DNA of 64,000 bases, from contig NZ_CP065938.1 in NCBI RefSeq assembly GCF_025232395.1, forward strand, positions 1,860,001 to 1,924,000, in the 5' to 3' direction. Under the pieces are notes generated by a model. That model was not told the origin of the DNA. It was given only the letters and a program-made list of their open reading frames with translations, and did not search any database. Position 1 is the first letter of the stretch. The number at the start of each line of letters is the position of its first letter. Below, in pieces: positions 1 to 8,626 of the stretch. This stretch comes from Taurinivorans muris (GTDB taxonomy: Bacteria > Desulfobacterota > Desulfovibrionia > Desulfovibrionales > Desulfovibrionaceae). Position numbers and translations under genes: made by a program.

Positions 1-1251
1 AAAGCTGATTTTTGCGAACATGACCCTGTGTTCTTCGTCGGGGCGTAAACTGCACAGTCCGTTTGAAAGCGTTTCCGGGAGCATCGGTTCGACAGAATGA
101 GGAAAATAATAAGAATTGCCGCGGTGTTTGGCTTCCTTGTCAAGCTTGGAATAGGGGGTGACGTAGCGCGACACATCGGCAATGGCGACAATAAGATTAT
201 AACCTTGGTCCGTTTTTTCAACAAAAACAGCGTCGTCAAAATCGCGGGAATCTTCTCCGTCAATGGTGACAAGACAAATATCCCTTAAATCCGTATCTCC
301 CTCTTCCAAAGGAATACGGAGTGTTCGCCGTTCTTGTTCCGTTTTTAAAAAGCCTTCGGCAAGAGCGATGTTTTCCGCCTCGTTAAGAACGTCGTCAGGA
401 AATTCCGTAGGGATATTGTTGCTGATTTTGGTAATGCTTTCCTGTACGGAAACTTTGTTTTGTCCGCCGAGGAACTTCTGCGGAAAAGCAAGCCAAAGGG
501 GCGTATCAAGACTGGAGGGCAAGCGGTTTTCAATGCGGACTTCCAACAGGTCGCCGTTTTTGAGGATTTGATTGTTCTCTGCCGTGATTTCCTGCAAAAA
601 CTTTTCCGTAAGGGGAATGAGCACGGTAAAATTGAAACGGCTGTCCGTCGGTTTTGCAAGATACGCATGTTCGGCAAGATGTTTGATGTGTTTCAATTGC
701 TGCTTATTCGCGTCTTCTTCAAGGCGGACCGTCAGTGCCGTATGGGTCCTTTCCAAAATTCGGGTGACTTTTCCCTCGCGTCTTTTATTGAAAATTCCGT
801 GCGCGTTCGCTTTCGGGCGGGGCATAAGAATGACTTCAACAATATCGCCGTTCCATGCGTCGCCGAGGTTGTGCTCCGGAATATAAATATCTTCTTTGAT
901 TTGTGGAAATTCTTCTTTGCTGACAGTGACGAAAGCCGCTCCGGAACGCTGCACCGCCAACCGCCCCTTTAAATGGCTGAGGCTGGCGCTGACGCTGTAT
1001 GTCCCGCCTCTTTGACGGGTAATTTTTCCCTTTTCCACAAGTTCGTGCAGCAGGGAAAGGACTTCTTTCTTGGAGCGACGGCTTACTTCCGCGCGCCGTA
1101 AAATATCGTCAAGCCTAAGCGGGTGGGGAGTTTTTTCCAGAATGGAATAAATGAGTTCGGAGGAAAATTCGGATTGTTTTTTGTTTTTTGAATGTTCCTT
1201 TTCCGGATCTTGTCCAAAGTATGTCTTTCTCTTTTTTGATGTTTTTTTCAT
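1..1251 (-). CDS. rnr: Ribonuclease R, 5' part (runs off left edge)
   Basis: This is a 3'-5' exoribonuclease of the RNB family that degrades structured RNA in the cytoplasm. The 417 residues visible show a basic, lysine-rich start, a winged-helix-like segment (about 30-85), cold-shock/OB-like segments (about 90-250), and the beginning of the catalytic RNB domain with the acidic motif DGEDSRDFDDAVF near residue 331-343, whose aspartates bind the catalytic metal. The C-terminal half of RNB and the S1 domain lie outside the window. The ATG at 1251 is used because it opens the continuous frame 12 bases after the lpxK stop, so the gene is probably the third in a GIY-YIG/lpxK/rnr operon. A second, more divergent RNB protein is encoded at 8627-10900; this one has the normal RNase R layout. 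Confidence 0.93.
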   Translation of the reverse strand, partial: MKKTSKKRKTYFGQDPEKEHSKNKKQSEFSSELIYSILEKTPHPLRLDDILRRAEVSRRSKKEVLSLLHELVEKGKITRQRGGTYSVSASLSHLKGRLAVQRSGAAFVTVSKEEFPQIKEDIYIPEHNLGDAWNGDIVEVILMPRPKANAHGIFNKRREGKVTRILERTHTALTVRLEEDANKQQLKHIKHLAEHAYLAKPTDSRFNFTVLIPLTEKFLQEITAENNQILKNGDLLEVRIENRLPSSLDTPLWLAFPQKFLGGQNKVSVQESITKISNNIPTEFPDDVLNEAENIALAEGFLKTEQERRTLRIPLEEGDTDLRDICLVTIDGEDSRDFDDAVFVEKTDQGYNLIVAIADVSRYVTPYSKLDKEAKHRGNSYYFPHSVEPMLPETLSNGLCSLRPDEEHRVMFAKISF

Positions 1252-1263
1252 AATAAATCTCAA

Positions 1264-2349
1264 TTAATTTCCATTGTTAAAATGTGTTAAAATATTTTCG
1301 GCGAACCACGTTTCAAAAGTATGGGGTGTGAACGCGCAAGCATGGAATTGTACGGCTGTTGCAGTGCAATATATTTCTTTTCGTGCCAATTCCGGATGCC
1401 GTTTTAGTTTTACAGCGTCTTTTTCCGTGCAGATGACAGGCATATCAAGGGCTAAAAGTTTTGCGGCATGTTTTTCCATGTCGGCATGGTCGGTTAAAAA
1501 TATGCTTTTCGCACAGGCCTGTCCTAAGAAATTTTGTACACTTTCCTGAAATTGGTAAGGATTGCCGATGCCGGCGATGAGGGCGTACTGCCTGATCGGT
1601 TTTATTTCTTTATGAAAGAGCGGTTCCAAACGTTCGATATTAAGGTTGAATACAAAAAGCGGTTTATGGTAAGGAGCAAGCTTGACAAGGCAATGCTGTT
1701 TGATTTGTTTCCATGCGGAGGGCGGGCATTTCAGAAAGAATGCGCTTGCTCTGTGCAGGGCTTGTTCGGGTTCCCGCCATGAGCCGAGAGGGATAAGAGT
1801 GTTCCAGTTGGATTTTGCATACTCCGCTTTCGGGGTGAGGTCGTCTTTATCAAGCAGAACAAAATTTTCTGTACGGTTCAGGGCAAAATGCTGAAATCCG
1901 TCATCCATGAGCAGGGCTTGGATATGGGGCAGGTTTTTTTCAGCATACAAGGCGCTTTCTGCACGCTTCGGGTTGATAATGATAGTCGTGAAAGGATTTT
2001 TATTAAAAAGCATGCACGGTTCATCGGGAAGCCGACTATCGTTCATAACGGAATTTTTGTCAAGCACAAAAGGGTAATGCGGAAGTTTGACGCCGTAACC
2101 GCGGCTCAGCACCGCACAGTCGATATGTTCCTTATGGAAACGTTTCAGCAGATAATCGATGAGCGGACTTTTGCCTGTTCCTCCCCAAGAAATGTTGCCG
2201 ACGCAGATACAGGGAATTTTCGGGGTATAGGTCTTGAGAATGCCGTGTTTGTAAAGAAAAAAACGCATGCGGGAAATAACGGCGAATAGCCATGAAAAAG
2301 GAAGCAAAACCGGTGCGAGAATGATTTGAAGCCTATGTTTTTGTGCCAT
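1264..2349 (-). CDS. lpxK: Tetraacyldisaccharide 4'-kinase LpxK
   Basis: Phosphorylates the 4' position of the lipid A disaccharide using ATP at the inner face of the cytoplasmic membrane. At 361 residues it has the usual family length. A hydrophobic N-terminal segment (about 8-28) fits membrane association. The P-loop is GNISWGGTGKSP near residues 51-62, where LpxK carries it, followed by an LSRGYG motif near 81-86. The later LLMDDGFQH motif (about 146-154) is also characteristic. The start codon directly abuts the stop of the upstream GIY-YIG gene, suggesting translational coupling, and rnr follows after 12 bases. It supports an LPS-containing outer membrane, together with lptD at 27689. 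Confidence 0.95.
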   Translation of the reverse strand: MAQKHRLQIILAPVLLPFSWLFAVISRMRFFLYKHGILKTYTPKIPCICVGNISWGGTGKSPLIDYLLKRFHKEHIDCAVLSRGYGVKLPHYPFVLDKNSVMNDSRLPDEPCMLFNKNPFTTIIINPKRAESALYAEKNLPHIQALLMDDGFQHFALNRTENFVLLDKDDLTPKAEYAKSNWNTLIPLGSWREPEQALHRASAFFLKCPPSAWKQIKQHCLVKLAPYHKPLFVFNLNIERLEPLFHKEIKPIRQYALIAGIGNPYQFQESVQNFLGQACAKSIFLTDHADMEKHAAKLLALDMPVICTEKDAVKLKRHPELARKEIYCTATAVQFHACAFTPHTFETWFAENILTHFNNGN

Positions 2350-2631
2350 TTATAAAACCCCGTGCAAATTTTGCAGAAAAGCCAGCTTTTGATTTTTAGG
2401 AAGATTTTTTATGGTTATTTCAAGTTTCAATGCCTGGGATTTTTGCATGAGTCCTTGATAGGCAAGAAGAGTGACGGGGCGGCGGCTTTGCGTATATTTC
2501 GCACCGCCCTTTCTTATGCCGTTATGCTGCTGGAATCGTCTGATGAGATTTGCGGTGATACCGCAATAAAGGCTCTTGTCACTGCATTCCGCCAAATAAA
2601 CGTACCAGTTTTGTTCGTGCGCTGTTTTCAT
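2350..2631 (-). CDS. GIY-YIG domain protein (UPF0213/YhbQ-like)
   Basis: A 93-residue single-domain member of the GIY-YIG nuclease superfamily. The degenerate signature appears as WYVYLAEC...LYCGIT near residues 8-26, followed by a conserved RRFQQHN helix and a Lys/Glu-rich C-terminal helix (LEITIKNLP). Small stand-alone versions of this family are proposed DNA-structure nucleases, but the substrate here is unknown. The frame stays open upstream to 2889, but that stretch encodes hydrophobic, low-complexity sequence unlike the family, so the ATG at 2631, giving the normal short length, was chosen. It abuts lpxK with no gap and probably shares its transcript. Confidence 0.85.
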   Translation of the reverse strand: MKTAHEQNWYVYLAECSDKSLYCGITANLIRRFQQHNGIRKGGAKYTQSRRPVTLLAYQGLMQKSQALKLEITIKNLPKNQKLAFLQNLHGVL

Positions 2632-3006
2632 CTTTTTCTTTTTTCGTATTTTTTTATTGAAGATACACAAAAAGGACGCAATAGACAATATGCGGAAAAA
2701 GTGAAAAACAGGATTGTCCGCGCCGGCAGGAATAAATGCATACATCATATATTTTAATGGGTTAAAAACAGAGAAAAATAGGAATGTGACGCCGGTGGAT
2801 CGTGAAGAATATAGCAGGTGATTGATAGGGAATAAAACCGGTTGCAGCATATGGATTATGGGAGTGATTCCCTGCAAAAAAAAACGCATGAAAGAGAAAT
2901 CCGGTTTTGACGGCTGAATTTTTTGTGAAAAAAAGAATAAAAGATATTTTTATGCTAACTAGCTGAATAGACATGATAAGCAGCCATTTTTTTTAGAAAG
3001 TGCGGC
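2632..3006. other. Intergenic region, no gene seen
   Basis: AT-rich DNA between divergently transcribed genes. A minus-strand open frame continues from the GIY-YIG gene to 2889 and another covers 2762-2974, but both translate to biased Phe/Ile/His-rich sequence without family features. It should contain the promoter of the GIY-YIG/lpxK/rnr operon; no convincing match was found. Confidence 0.5.
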
Positions 3007-3035
3007 TTGACGAAAAAATAATTATTATCTACAAT
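3007..3035 (+). promoter_or_regulatory. Sigma-70-type promoter for the permease/binding-protein operon
   Basis: TTGACG at 3007-3012 and TACAAT at 3030-3035 are separated by 17 bases, five of six matches to each consensus element. Transcription would start near 3042, leaving a leader of about 140 bases before the ATG at 3180. The leader contains a Shine-Dalgarno-like AAGGAGAG near 3079-3086 that does not precede an obvious gene. Confidence 0.6.
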
Positions 3036-3179
3036 AAATCCGTTATTGGCATTTATTTTTAATTTTAACAAATTTCTTATAAGGAGAGTTTTTTGTTAAA
3101 CAGCAATTAAGAATAAATTCAATAATAAGTGCATAATTGCGCTTGTAGTGTTGATTTGGTTTTGAGTTGGAGGATTTTA

Positions 3180-4685
3180 ATGAAAGATAACCAATGTCAT
3201 GGGGAGATAAGAACCCAGCTTGAGAAAAACCTCAGCCCGCTGGAAGTGACGGCTTTGGCTCTTGGTGCCATTGTCGGCTGGGGGTGTTTTGTTCTTCCTG
3301 GTATTCGATTCTTGCCTGAAGCGGGTCCGTTCGGAGCTGTTCTCGGCTTTTTGATTGGGGCTGTATTCCAATGTATTGTCGCACTGAATTATAGTGTGCT
3401 GATTCGTCCTTATCCTGTCGCCGGCGGCGCTTTTGCCTATGCGTATGCCGGTTTTGGCTCCAAAGGCGCATTTATTTGCGGGTGGGCGTTAGTTTTAAGC
3501 TATGTATGTGTTATTGCTGCGAATGCGACCGCACTTATCTTGCTTACCCGGTATTTGCTGCCCGGCGTACTTGATGTGGGACACTTGTATTCCATTGCCG
3601 ATTGGGAAGTCAATGCGGGCGAAGTCGGCTTCGTTTCCGCAATTTTGCTCCTTTTGGGGTATATGAACTATAAAGGCGTAAGTGCGGCTTCCGCAGTGCA
3701 GGTATTTTTAGCCATTGCTTTGACACTTGGTATTTTGGTGCTTGCCGGCGGAACTGCCATATCCGAGACAGCAAGTTTCGACAACTTGAAACCGTTTTTC
3801 AATGAAAACCGCGGCGTTTTTGCAAGCATATTAATGGTTCTTGCCCTGACTCCTTGGCTTTTTGTCGGGTTTGACACCATTCCGCAGACCGCCGAAGAAT
3901 TTAATTTTTCTCCTCATAAAGCTCGTGACCTTATGATAATTTCCATTGTCGTGGGTGCCGTTTTATATTCCGCCATGGTGCTTGCCGTTGCGGGATATAT
4001 GCCTTATCCGGAACTGCTGGCGCGTAAATTCGCATGGGACGCAGGCTGGATTGCGGACCAAGTTTTCGGACGTTTCGGCGGAATTGCCCTTTGTATTCCT
4101 GTGCTTGCCGCCATTTTGTCCGGCATGAACGGATTTTTCATGGCAAGCACGCGTTTGCTGTTCAGTATGGGACGAAGCAAATTCCTGCCCGATTGGTTTG
4201 CGGAACTTCATCCGTGTTACGGCACTCCATGGAAAAGCACTCTCTTTATCTTGATTTTCACGCTTATTTGCCCTTGGTTCGGCAGGGAAGCTTTGCTTTG
4301 GATTGTTGATATGTCCGCCATCGGTACGGCGCTCGCTTATCTTTTCACCTGTATGTGCGCATATAAGTATTTGGAACAGCATCCGGAAATAGCCCGGGCT
4401 GCCGTAGGTAAAATCTTAGCGGTCATTGGCTGCATGACTTCCATTATCTGTTTTATTTTGCTTATTTATCCAAGTTCTCCCGCAAGTATCGGCATTCCTT
4501 CCTGGTGCTGCCTTTTCTCATGGGTTATTTTGGGCGGCCTGTTTTATTCCACGAAGCATGCCGAACTTTCTGCAACTCCTCATTCCCGTTTGCGTTATTT
4601 GCTTTTCGGCAAGTCTGACTATCATGTTTTGTTTGATATCGATGAAGATGAAGAACGGGCGAAAGAAGAAGCGTATTCAAATTAG
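3180..4685 (+). CDS. APC superfamily amino acid permease
   Basis: A 501-residue polytopic inner-membrane transporter with about 12 hydrophobic segments. The N-terminal region LSPLEVTALALGAIVGWGCF (about 19-38) is the first helix of the amino acid/polyamine/organocation family, including the unwound glycine-rich substrate site. A later GFDTIPQTAEEF motif (about 233-244) is typical of the family. It is expected to import an amino acid or amine by ion symport or exchange; substrate cannot be read. The ATG at 3180 has a GGAGG nine bases upstream; an earlier in-frame GTG at 3129 lacks a ribosome site. It is the first gene of a three-gene operon with two binding proteins (gaps of 23 and 16 bases), an unusual partnership because APC carriers do not normally need binding proteins. 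Confidence 0.9.
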   Translation: MKDNQCHGEIRTQLEKNLSPLEVTALALGAIVGWGCFVLPGIRFLPEAGPFGAVLGFLIGAVFQCIVALNYSVLIRPYPVAGGAFAYAYAGFGSKGAFICGWALVLSYVCVIAANATALILLTRYLLPGVLDVGHLYSIADWEVNAGEVGFVSAILLLLGYMNYKGVSAASAVQVFLAIALTLGILVLAGGTAISETASFDNLKPFFNENRGVFASILMVLALTPWLFVGFDTIPQTAEEFNFSPHKARDLMIISIVVGAVLYSAMVLAVAGYMPYPELLARKFAWDAGWIADQVFGRFGGIALCIPVLAAILSGMNGFFMASTRLLFSMGRSKFLPDWFAELHPCYGTPWKSTLFILIFTLICPWFGREALLWIVDMSAIGTALAYLFTCMCAYKYLEQHPEIARAAVGKILAVIGCMTSIICFILLIYPSSPASIGIPSWCCLFSWVILGGLFYSTKHAELSATPHSRLRYLLFGKSDYHVLFDIDEDEERAKEEAYSN

Positions 4686-4708
4686 TTTCATACATAAAAG
4701 AGGTTATT

Positions 4709-5803
4709 ATGAGAATAAGATTTTGGTTGAAAACAGTTGTTGTCGCTGTATGTGTTTTAGGTTTGACCATGCCTGCATTTGCTAAAAAAAGCGCCCAAAA
4801 AGACAATTTGGTCGATGTGAAAACCGCTTGGGTCACAGGACAGGAATCTTTCCCGGTTTGGCTCGCCAAAAAACAAGGCTGGGATAAAGAAAAAGGCATG
4901 AACATCATTACGACTGTTTATGGTTCCGGCAATGAAGCATTGGAAGATTTTTCTGTGAACAACTGGGCGATCGGCGGTCTTGGCGCCATTCCTACCTTGA
5001 GAGGCGCTAAAGACGGCAATATGCTCGTTATCGCCCTTGCCAATGACGAATCAGATGCCAATGCTGTCATGGTTCGCCCCGGAAGCCCTATTTTGAACAA
5101 GAAAGGTGTGGCAAGCTCTTATCCCAACGTATACGGTTCTGCCGTGGATATCCGCAGAAAATCATTCATCGTCACCCCTCTCAGTTCCTCCCATTACACG
5201 TTGATTAAATATCTCGAAGTTCTTGGCGTAAGCCCGAGGGAAGTCGATGTCAAATTTATCGACCAAGCGCTCGGACTGCTGAGCTTTGAACATGCGAAAG
5301 CCGATGCTGCTGTTTTTTGGGCTCCATATACGTTCATGGCAAGCGGAAAAGGCTATGTGACGGCAAGCACGGCTTATGATGTCAACGCGCGTTTGCCGAT
5401 TTTCATTGTTGTAAACAAAGCCTATGCGGAACAGTATCCTGAAATCACAAAAAATTTCCTGGCAATCTATATGCGCGGCATCCATTGGCTTTTGAACGCT
5501 CCCCGTGCCGATGTCGTGAAAGAAATGCAAACATATTACAAAGACGTTTTCGGACTTGATTATTCTGAAACCATGCTTGATTTGAATTTCAACGTCTTCA
5601 AGCTCTTTAATTTGGCTAAACAAAAAGAATTGTTCGCAGCCGGCGAAAATGGCGTGAGCAAGGTTCAGGCATGGCAGGAAAGCATTGCGCAGTTCGTGCT
5701 TAATTACGGTTCCGTGCACAAGAGTTTAGAAAAGAATATTATCGGCAGCAAATATGTTGTTCCTACCTTTATCAATATGATTGAAGAAAGTGATTTGAAA
5801 TAG
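4709..5803 (+). CDS. Periplasmic binding protein, NMT1/SsuA-TauA-like
   Basis: A 364-residue exported protein. Residues 1-25 form a signal peptide ending in TMPAFA. The mature part starts with VKTAWVTGQESFPVWLAKKQGWDKE-type features (a beta strand, then a helix with a lysine-rich turn), the ligand-binding lobe typical of NMT1/sulfonate-type binding proteins of ABC importers. A GSAVDIRRKSF stretch and EHAKADAAVFWAPY (about 194-207) fit the second lobe. No ABC permease or ATPase lies next to it. Its neighbours are an APC permease upstream and a membrane-anchored family 3 binding protein downstream. It may work with transporter subunits encoded elsewhere, or serve as a sensor. A sulfonate or amino-acid-like ligand is only a guess from the fold class. 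Confidence 0.82.
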   Translation: MRIRFWLKTVVVAVCVLGLTMPAFAKKSAQKDNLVDVKTAWVTGQESFPVWLAKKQGWDKEKGMNIITTVYGSGNEALEDFSVNNWAIGGLGAIPTLRGAKDGNMLVIALANDESDANAVMVRPGSPILNKKGVASSYPNVYGSAVDIRRKSFIVTPLSSSHYTLIKYLEVLGVSPREVDVKFIDQALGLLSFEHAKADAAVFWAPYTFMASGKGYVTASTAYDVNARLPIFIVVNKAYAEQYPEITKNFLAIYMRGIHWLLNAPRADVVKEMQTYYKDVFGLDYSETMLDLNFNVFKLFNLAKQKELFAAGENGVSKVQAWQESIAQFVLNYGSVHKSLEKNIIGSKYVVPTFINMIEESDLK

Positions 5804-5819
5804 GATAATCGGTGAAACT

Positions 5820-6830
5820 ATGCGTGTTTTAGGTACAGTTATTCTCGGTTTGATAATACTTTGCGTCGAAGTTTATCTTGGCGTGCAAAGTTTTTATCCT
5901 CAAGCGCTGCAGCAGGAACAAGCCGATGTTGTGCAAAGTATTCTTGAAAATAAGAAAACTATTGTTGATGAGCTTTCAGAACAGGAGCTTGCTTGGCTTG
6001 CGCAAAACAAAGTGATTCAGGTTGGGGTTGACGCGAACTTCTATCCTTTGGAAACCTTTAACGAACGTGGGCAATACACCGGTATCGGCGGTGATTATCT
6101 GCGTTTGCTTTCTTCCATGACAGGAATGGATTTTGCTGTGCAGCGTCAGCAAGACTGGGCGACGGTTGAAGAACTTGCCCAATTGAAACGTATTGACCTT
6201 TTTATGGCGCTTGCGAAAACCGAACGCCGTGAAGAGTATTTGTCGTTTGCCGAACCGTATGTGAATTTGCCCGGCATGATCATGGTGCCTCGGACAAATA
6301 CCGCGAGCAATCTGACTTTGGACGATCTGAAAGGCAAAAAGCTCGCTGTTGTGAAGAATTATTACTGGGATGACTATGTCGCCGCAAATTATCCCGATAT
6401 TGTTCTTGTTCCGGCGCGCGATACGATCAGCGCCATGCAGATGGTCACAAACGGCGAAGCTGATGCCGTGATTGACTATGAATTTAACCTGAATGAAAAA
6501 ATTCAGGTCGCAGGTATTTATCAGCTGCACACTGTCGGACAAATTCCGTCTGAATTCGGGCACAGCGTTGCCGTGCGCACTGATTTGCCGGAGTTGTTTT
6601 CAATTGTGGACAAGGCTCTTGCACAAATCACTCCCGAAGAACGGAAAAGCATTGCGGACAGTTGGCTGAATAAGGCGAAACCCGCAGGGAACGAACGCCG
6701 TTTGCAATGGTATTTCTTCTTCTTTACGCAAGCTGTTTTGCTGATACTTCTCCTGATAAGCTTCGTTAAGAGTTTGGCAAGAAAAGCCGCTATCGCAAAG
6801 GCTAAAGAAATACGTGCCCATATGGCATAG
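5820..6830 (+). CDS. Membrane-anchored family 3 solute-binding (EvgS/BvgS VFT-like) protein
   Basis: A 336-residue protein with an N-terminal transmembrane helix (about 3-22), a periplasmic solute-binding domain of family 3 (about 55-285), a second transmembrane helix (about 294-318) and a short basic cytoplasmic tail ending at about 336. The domain shows the usual IQVGVDANFYPLE opening, GIGGDYLRLL, and LDDLKGKKLAVVKNYYWDDY in the hinge region. This is the sensor half of EvgS-like histidine kinases, but no HAMP, kinase or GGDEF domain follows before the TAG stop. A terminator begins 14 bases after the stop, so the short form is probably the real gene end. It could be a signal-relay receptor or a tethered binding protein working with the upstream permease. 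Confidence 0.8.
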   Translation: MRVLGTVILGLIILCVEVYLGVQSFYPQALQQEQADVVQSILENKKTIVDELSEQELAWLAQNKVIQVGVDANFYPLETFNERGQYTGIGGDYLRLLSSMTGMDFAVQRQQDWATVEELAQLKRIDLFMALAKTERREEYLSFAEPYVNLPGMIMVPRTNTASNLTLDDLKGKKLAVVKNYYWDDYVAANYPDIVLVPARDTISAMQMVTNGEADAVIDYEFNLNEKIQVAGIYQLHTVGQIPSEFGHSVAVRTDLPELFSIVDKALAQITPEERKSIADSWLNKAKPAGNERRLQWYFFFFTQAVLLILLLISFVKSLARKAAIAKAKEIRAHMA

Positions 6831-6844
6831 TCTTCCGTATTTTA

Positions 6845-6875
6845 AAAAGTCCTGCTTCGGCAGGGCTTTTTTTTA
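6845..6875 (+). terminator. Intrinsic terminator after the binding-protein operon
   Basis: A stem AAGTCCTGC / GCAGGGCTT closed by a stable TTCG tetraloop and followed by a run of eight T residues. It separates the three-gene transport operon from the metF promoter that follows immediately. Confidence 0.9.
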
Positions 6876-6882
6876 ATTTAAA

Positions 6883-6911
6883 TTGACAATATCAAGATAT
6901 CCTTATATACT
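6883..6911 (+). promoter_or_regulatory. metF promoter with inverted repeat in the spacer
   Basis: TTGACA at 6883-6888 and TATACT at 6906-6911 are separated by 17 bases, one of the best sigma-70 matches in the window. The spacer holds ATATC-AA-GATAT (6890-6901), a short inverted repeat placed where a repressor would block polymerase. Methionine-cycle repressors such as SahR act in Desulfovibrio relatives, but assigning this site to one of them is inference. Confidence 0.75.
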
Positions 6912-6939
6912 ATATTGCATATGATGAAAGGAGCAGGTT

Positions 6940-7821
6940 ATGCATATTGGAGAATTGATAAAAAAGCAAGAGAAACCGTTTTTTTCCGTTGAATTTTTTC
7001 CGCCTAAAGAAAAGGAAAAATGGAATGATTTTTTTCAGGTTGTGGAAAAGATAAAAGCAATCAATCCGTTATTTGCTTCTGTTACCTGCGGTGCAGGAGG
7101 TTCGGGGCAAGATAATACCGTTGAAATCGCAAGCGCCATTAAAAACAATCACGGCATTGAGTGTATGGCGCACTGCACATGCGTACGTTCCGATAAAGCA
7201 AAGATTGATGAATATTTAAGTGAACTCCGTCATGCGAATATTGAAAATATTTTGGCACTGCGCGGAGATAAGCCGAAAAATGCGGAAGGGCTTGTCGATG
7301 AATCGCTCATGAGCCATGATTTTAAATTTGCTTCCGATTTGGTCGGGTATGTAAGAGAGCGGCATAAGGATTTTGATGTTGCCGTTGCCGCTTATCCTGC
7401 TCCGCACCCGGAATCAAAAACATTTTCAGAAGACAGAAAATTTTTAATTGAAAAAATACGCAAAGGGGCGAATTTCGGTATTACGCAGCTTTTTTTTGAT
7501 AGCCGTGAATACCTTGATTTGCAGGAACGTCTGAAAAAAGAAGGAATTGCGGATTGTCCGATTATTCCGGGCATTCTTCCCATTCAAAGCCTTGCTTCGA
7601 TTAAGCATACGCTTTCCTTATGCGGCGCGAATATTCCGGGGAAATTCTTTTTGGCTTTGGAAAAAGCCTATGACGAAGGTGGCAACGAGAAAGTGAAAGA
7701 ACTCGGTTTGAAATACGCTGTCGACCAAATCCGCATTCTTTTGGACAGCGGCGCGAAAGGTATTCATTTATACAGTCTGAACAAAGCGGAGCTTTGCCTG
7801 CAATTGGTGGACATGATATAA
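6940..7821 (+). CDS. metF: 5,10-methylenetetrahydrofolate reductase
   Basis: Reduces 5,10-methylene-THF to 5-methyl-THF with a flavin cofactor, supplying methyl groups for methionine synthesis. The 293-residue protein shows the family opening FFSVEFFPPK (about 14-23), VTCGAGG near 49-55, MAHCTC (about 72-77) and the flavin-site motif ILALRGD (about 96-102). A later GITQLFFD segment (about 176-183) is also typical. The ATG at 6940 follows AAAGGAGCAGGT, a strong ribosome site. It is a single-gene unit flanked by its own promoter and a terminator. The window also encodes an NIL-domain ferredoxin (12223), a family tied to methionine or homocysteine supply in sulfate reducers. Confidence 0.96.
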   Translation: MHIGELIKKQEKPFFSVEFFPPKEKEKWNDFFQVVEKIKAINPLFASVTCGAGGSGQDNTVEIASAIKNNHGIECMAHCTCVRSDKAKIDEYLSELRHANIENILALRGDKPKNAEGLVDESLMSHDFKFASDLVGYVRERHKDFDVAVAAYPAPHPESKTFSEDRKFLIEKIRKGANFGITQLFFDSREYLDLQERLKKEGIADCPIIPGILPIQSLASIKHTLSLCGANIPGKFFLALEKAYDEGGNEKVKELGLKYAVDQIRILLDSGAKGIHLYSLNKAELCLQLVDMI

Positions 7822-7842
7822 TACGGTGTAAAACCGTATATA

Positions 7843-7879
7843 AAAAGAGCCGTGTATTCAAATAAATGGCTCTTTTTTT
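7843..7879 (+). terminator. Intrinsic terminator after metF
   Basis: A stem AAAAGAGCC / GGCTCTTTT with a 16-base loop followed by T residues. A smaller hairpin, ATACGGT / ACCGTAT (7821-7839), lies between it and the metF stop and may assist. Confidence 0.8.
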
Positions 7880-8101
7880 GTCGCTTCAGCATAAAAATAT
7901 CTGTCGGAGCATTTCCATTTGAGATGAGGAATTTTTTATGCGGGGTAAAAACTTTTATCTCTGCTGCCGCTGTCCGTAAAGCTTGCAAGTTTGCTGACAG
8001 CTGAAGCAAGAACTTTCTTCCACTGCGCTCCTTTGCAACACGTTATAATAATTTCCTATATCCCTTTAACATCACATAGCATTATGAATATCATGCGGAA
8101 A

Positions 8102-8445
8102 TGCTGCGTGCAGGCGGAATGAAAAAATTTCGATACGAGATTGTTCTTCTTTGGTATTTTTGTCAGTCAAAACCAAAGGGCGGCAGTCGGCGCTTTCTTC
8201 ATTAAGAATACCGCGGAAAAAGTATCGGGTGTTTTTGCGGACAAACAGGATAAAAACAGTCGAAGGTTAACGTATCCGTATTCATGGGTAGTTGATAACC
8301 ATGAAAATTTAAAAAATATCAATACGGAAACAGGTTTTTTTGCGCAGACCCTATTGGGGTGATACGGTAAACCGAAATAACGGAAGTAATAAAAGCGCAT
8401 AGGTAAAATCAACGAAATGGATACAGGAGAGTATTCGCCCAAATA
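8102..8445 (+). mobile_element. Degraded IS200/IS605-type insertion sequence, copy A
   Basis: A remnant recognised by comparison with two other copies in this window (38923 and 48125). The left part has the same layout: a GCTGC/GCAGGC hairpin, GGCGGAATGAAAAAATTT, then TTCTTTGGT...AACCAAAG forming the second hairpin. The transposase region is broken by stops and an internal deletion, but fragments still read SVFMGS, KKYQYGNRFF and TEVIKAH, matching the conserved SxFMGYLK, KYxYGNRxFW and C-terminal helix of Y1 transposases. No intact gene remains. The rest of the 7880-8626 gap shows no gene on either strand; two small frames at 8141-8442 are chance readings over the relic. Confidence 0.7.
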
Positions 8446-8626
8446 GTACGGTCTGTTTGCGGAAGCTGGGGATATGCAGGCAAAGACAAACTATTTTCAG
8501 CTGGAAGCGGTTTGCGGATAAAATGCATTGGGCGGACGCATTCGTATTTTGACATGCAAAGCGCTGTCATATAGGGCAGGAGAAAATCTGCCCGTTTAGC
8601 GGATTGTCTTCATTTCAATACGAATA

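Noticed and set aside
97-972. Several plus-strand open frames
   Set aside because: They lie opposite rnr, whose minus-strand translation shows the RNB motif; the plus frames have biased composition and no family features.
2762-2974. A 70-codon minus-strand frame
   Set aside because: Phe/Ile/His-biased sequence with no recognisable motif and no ribosome site.
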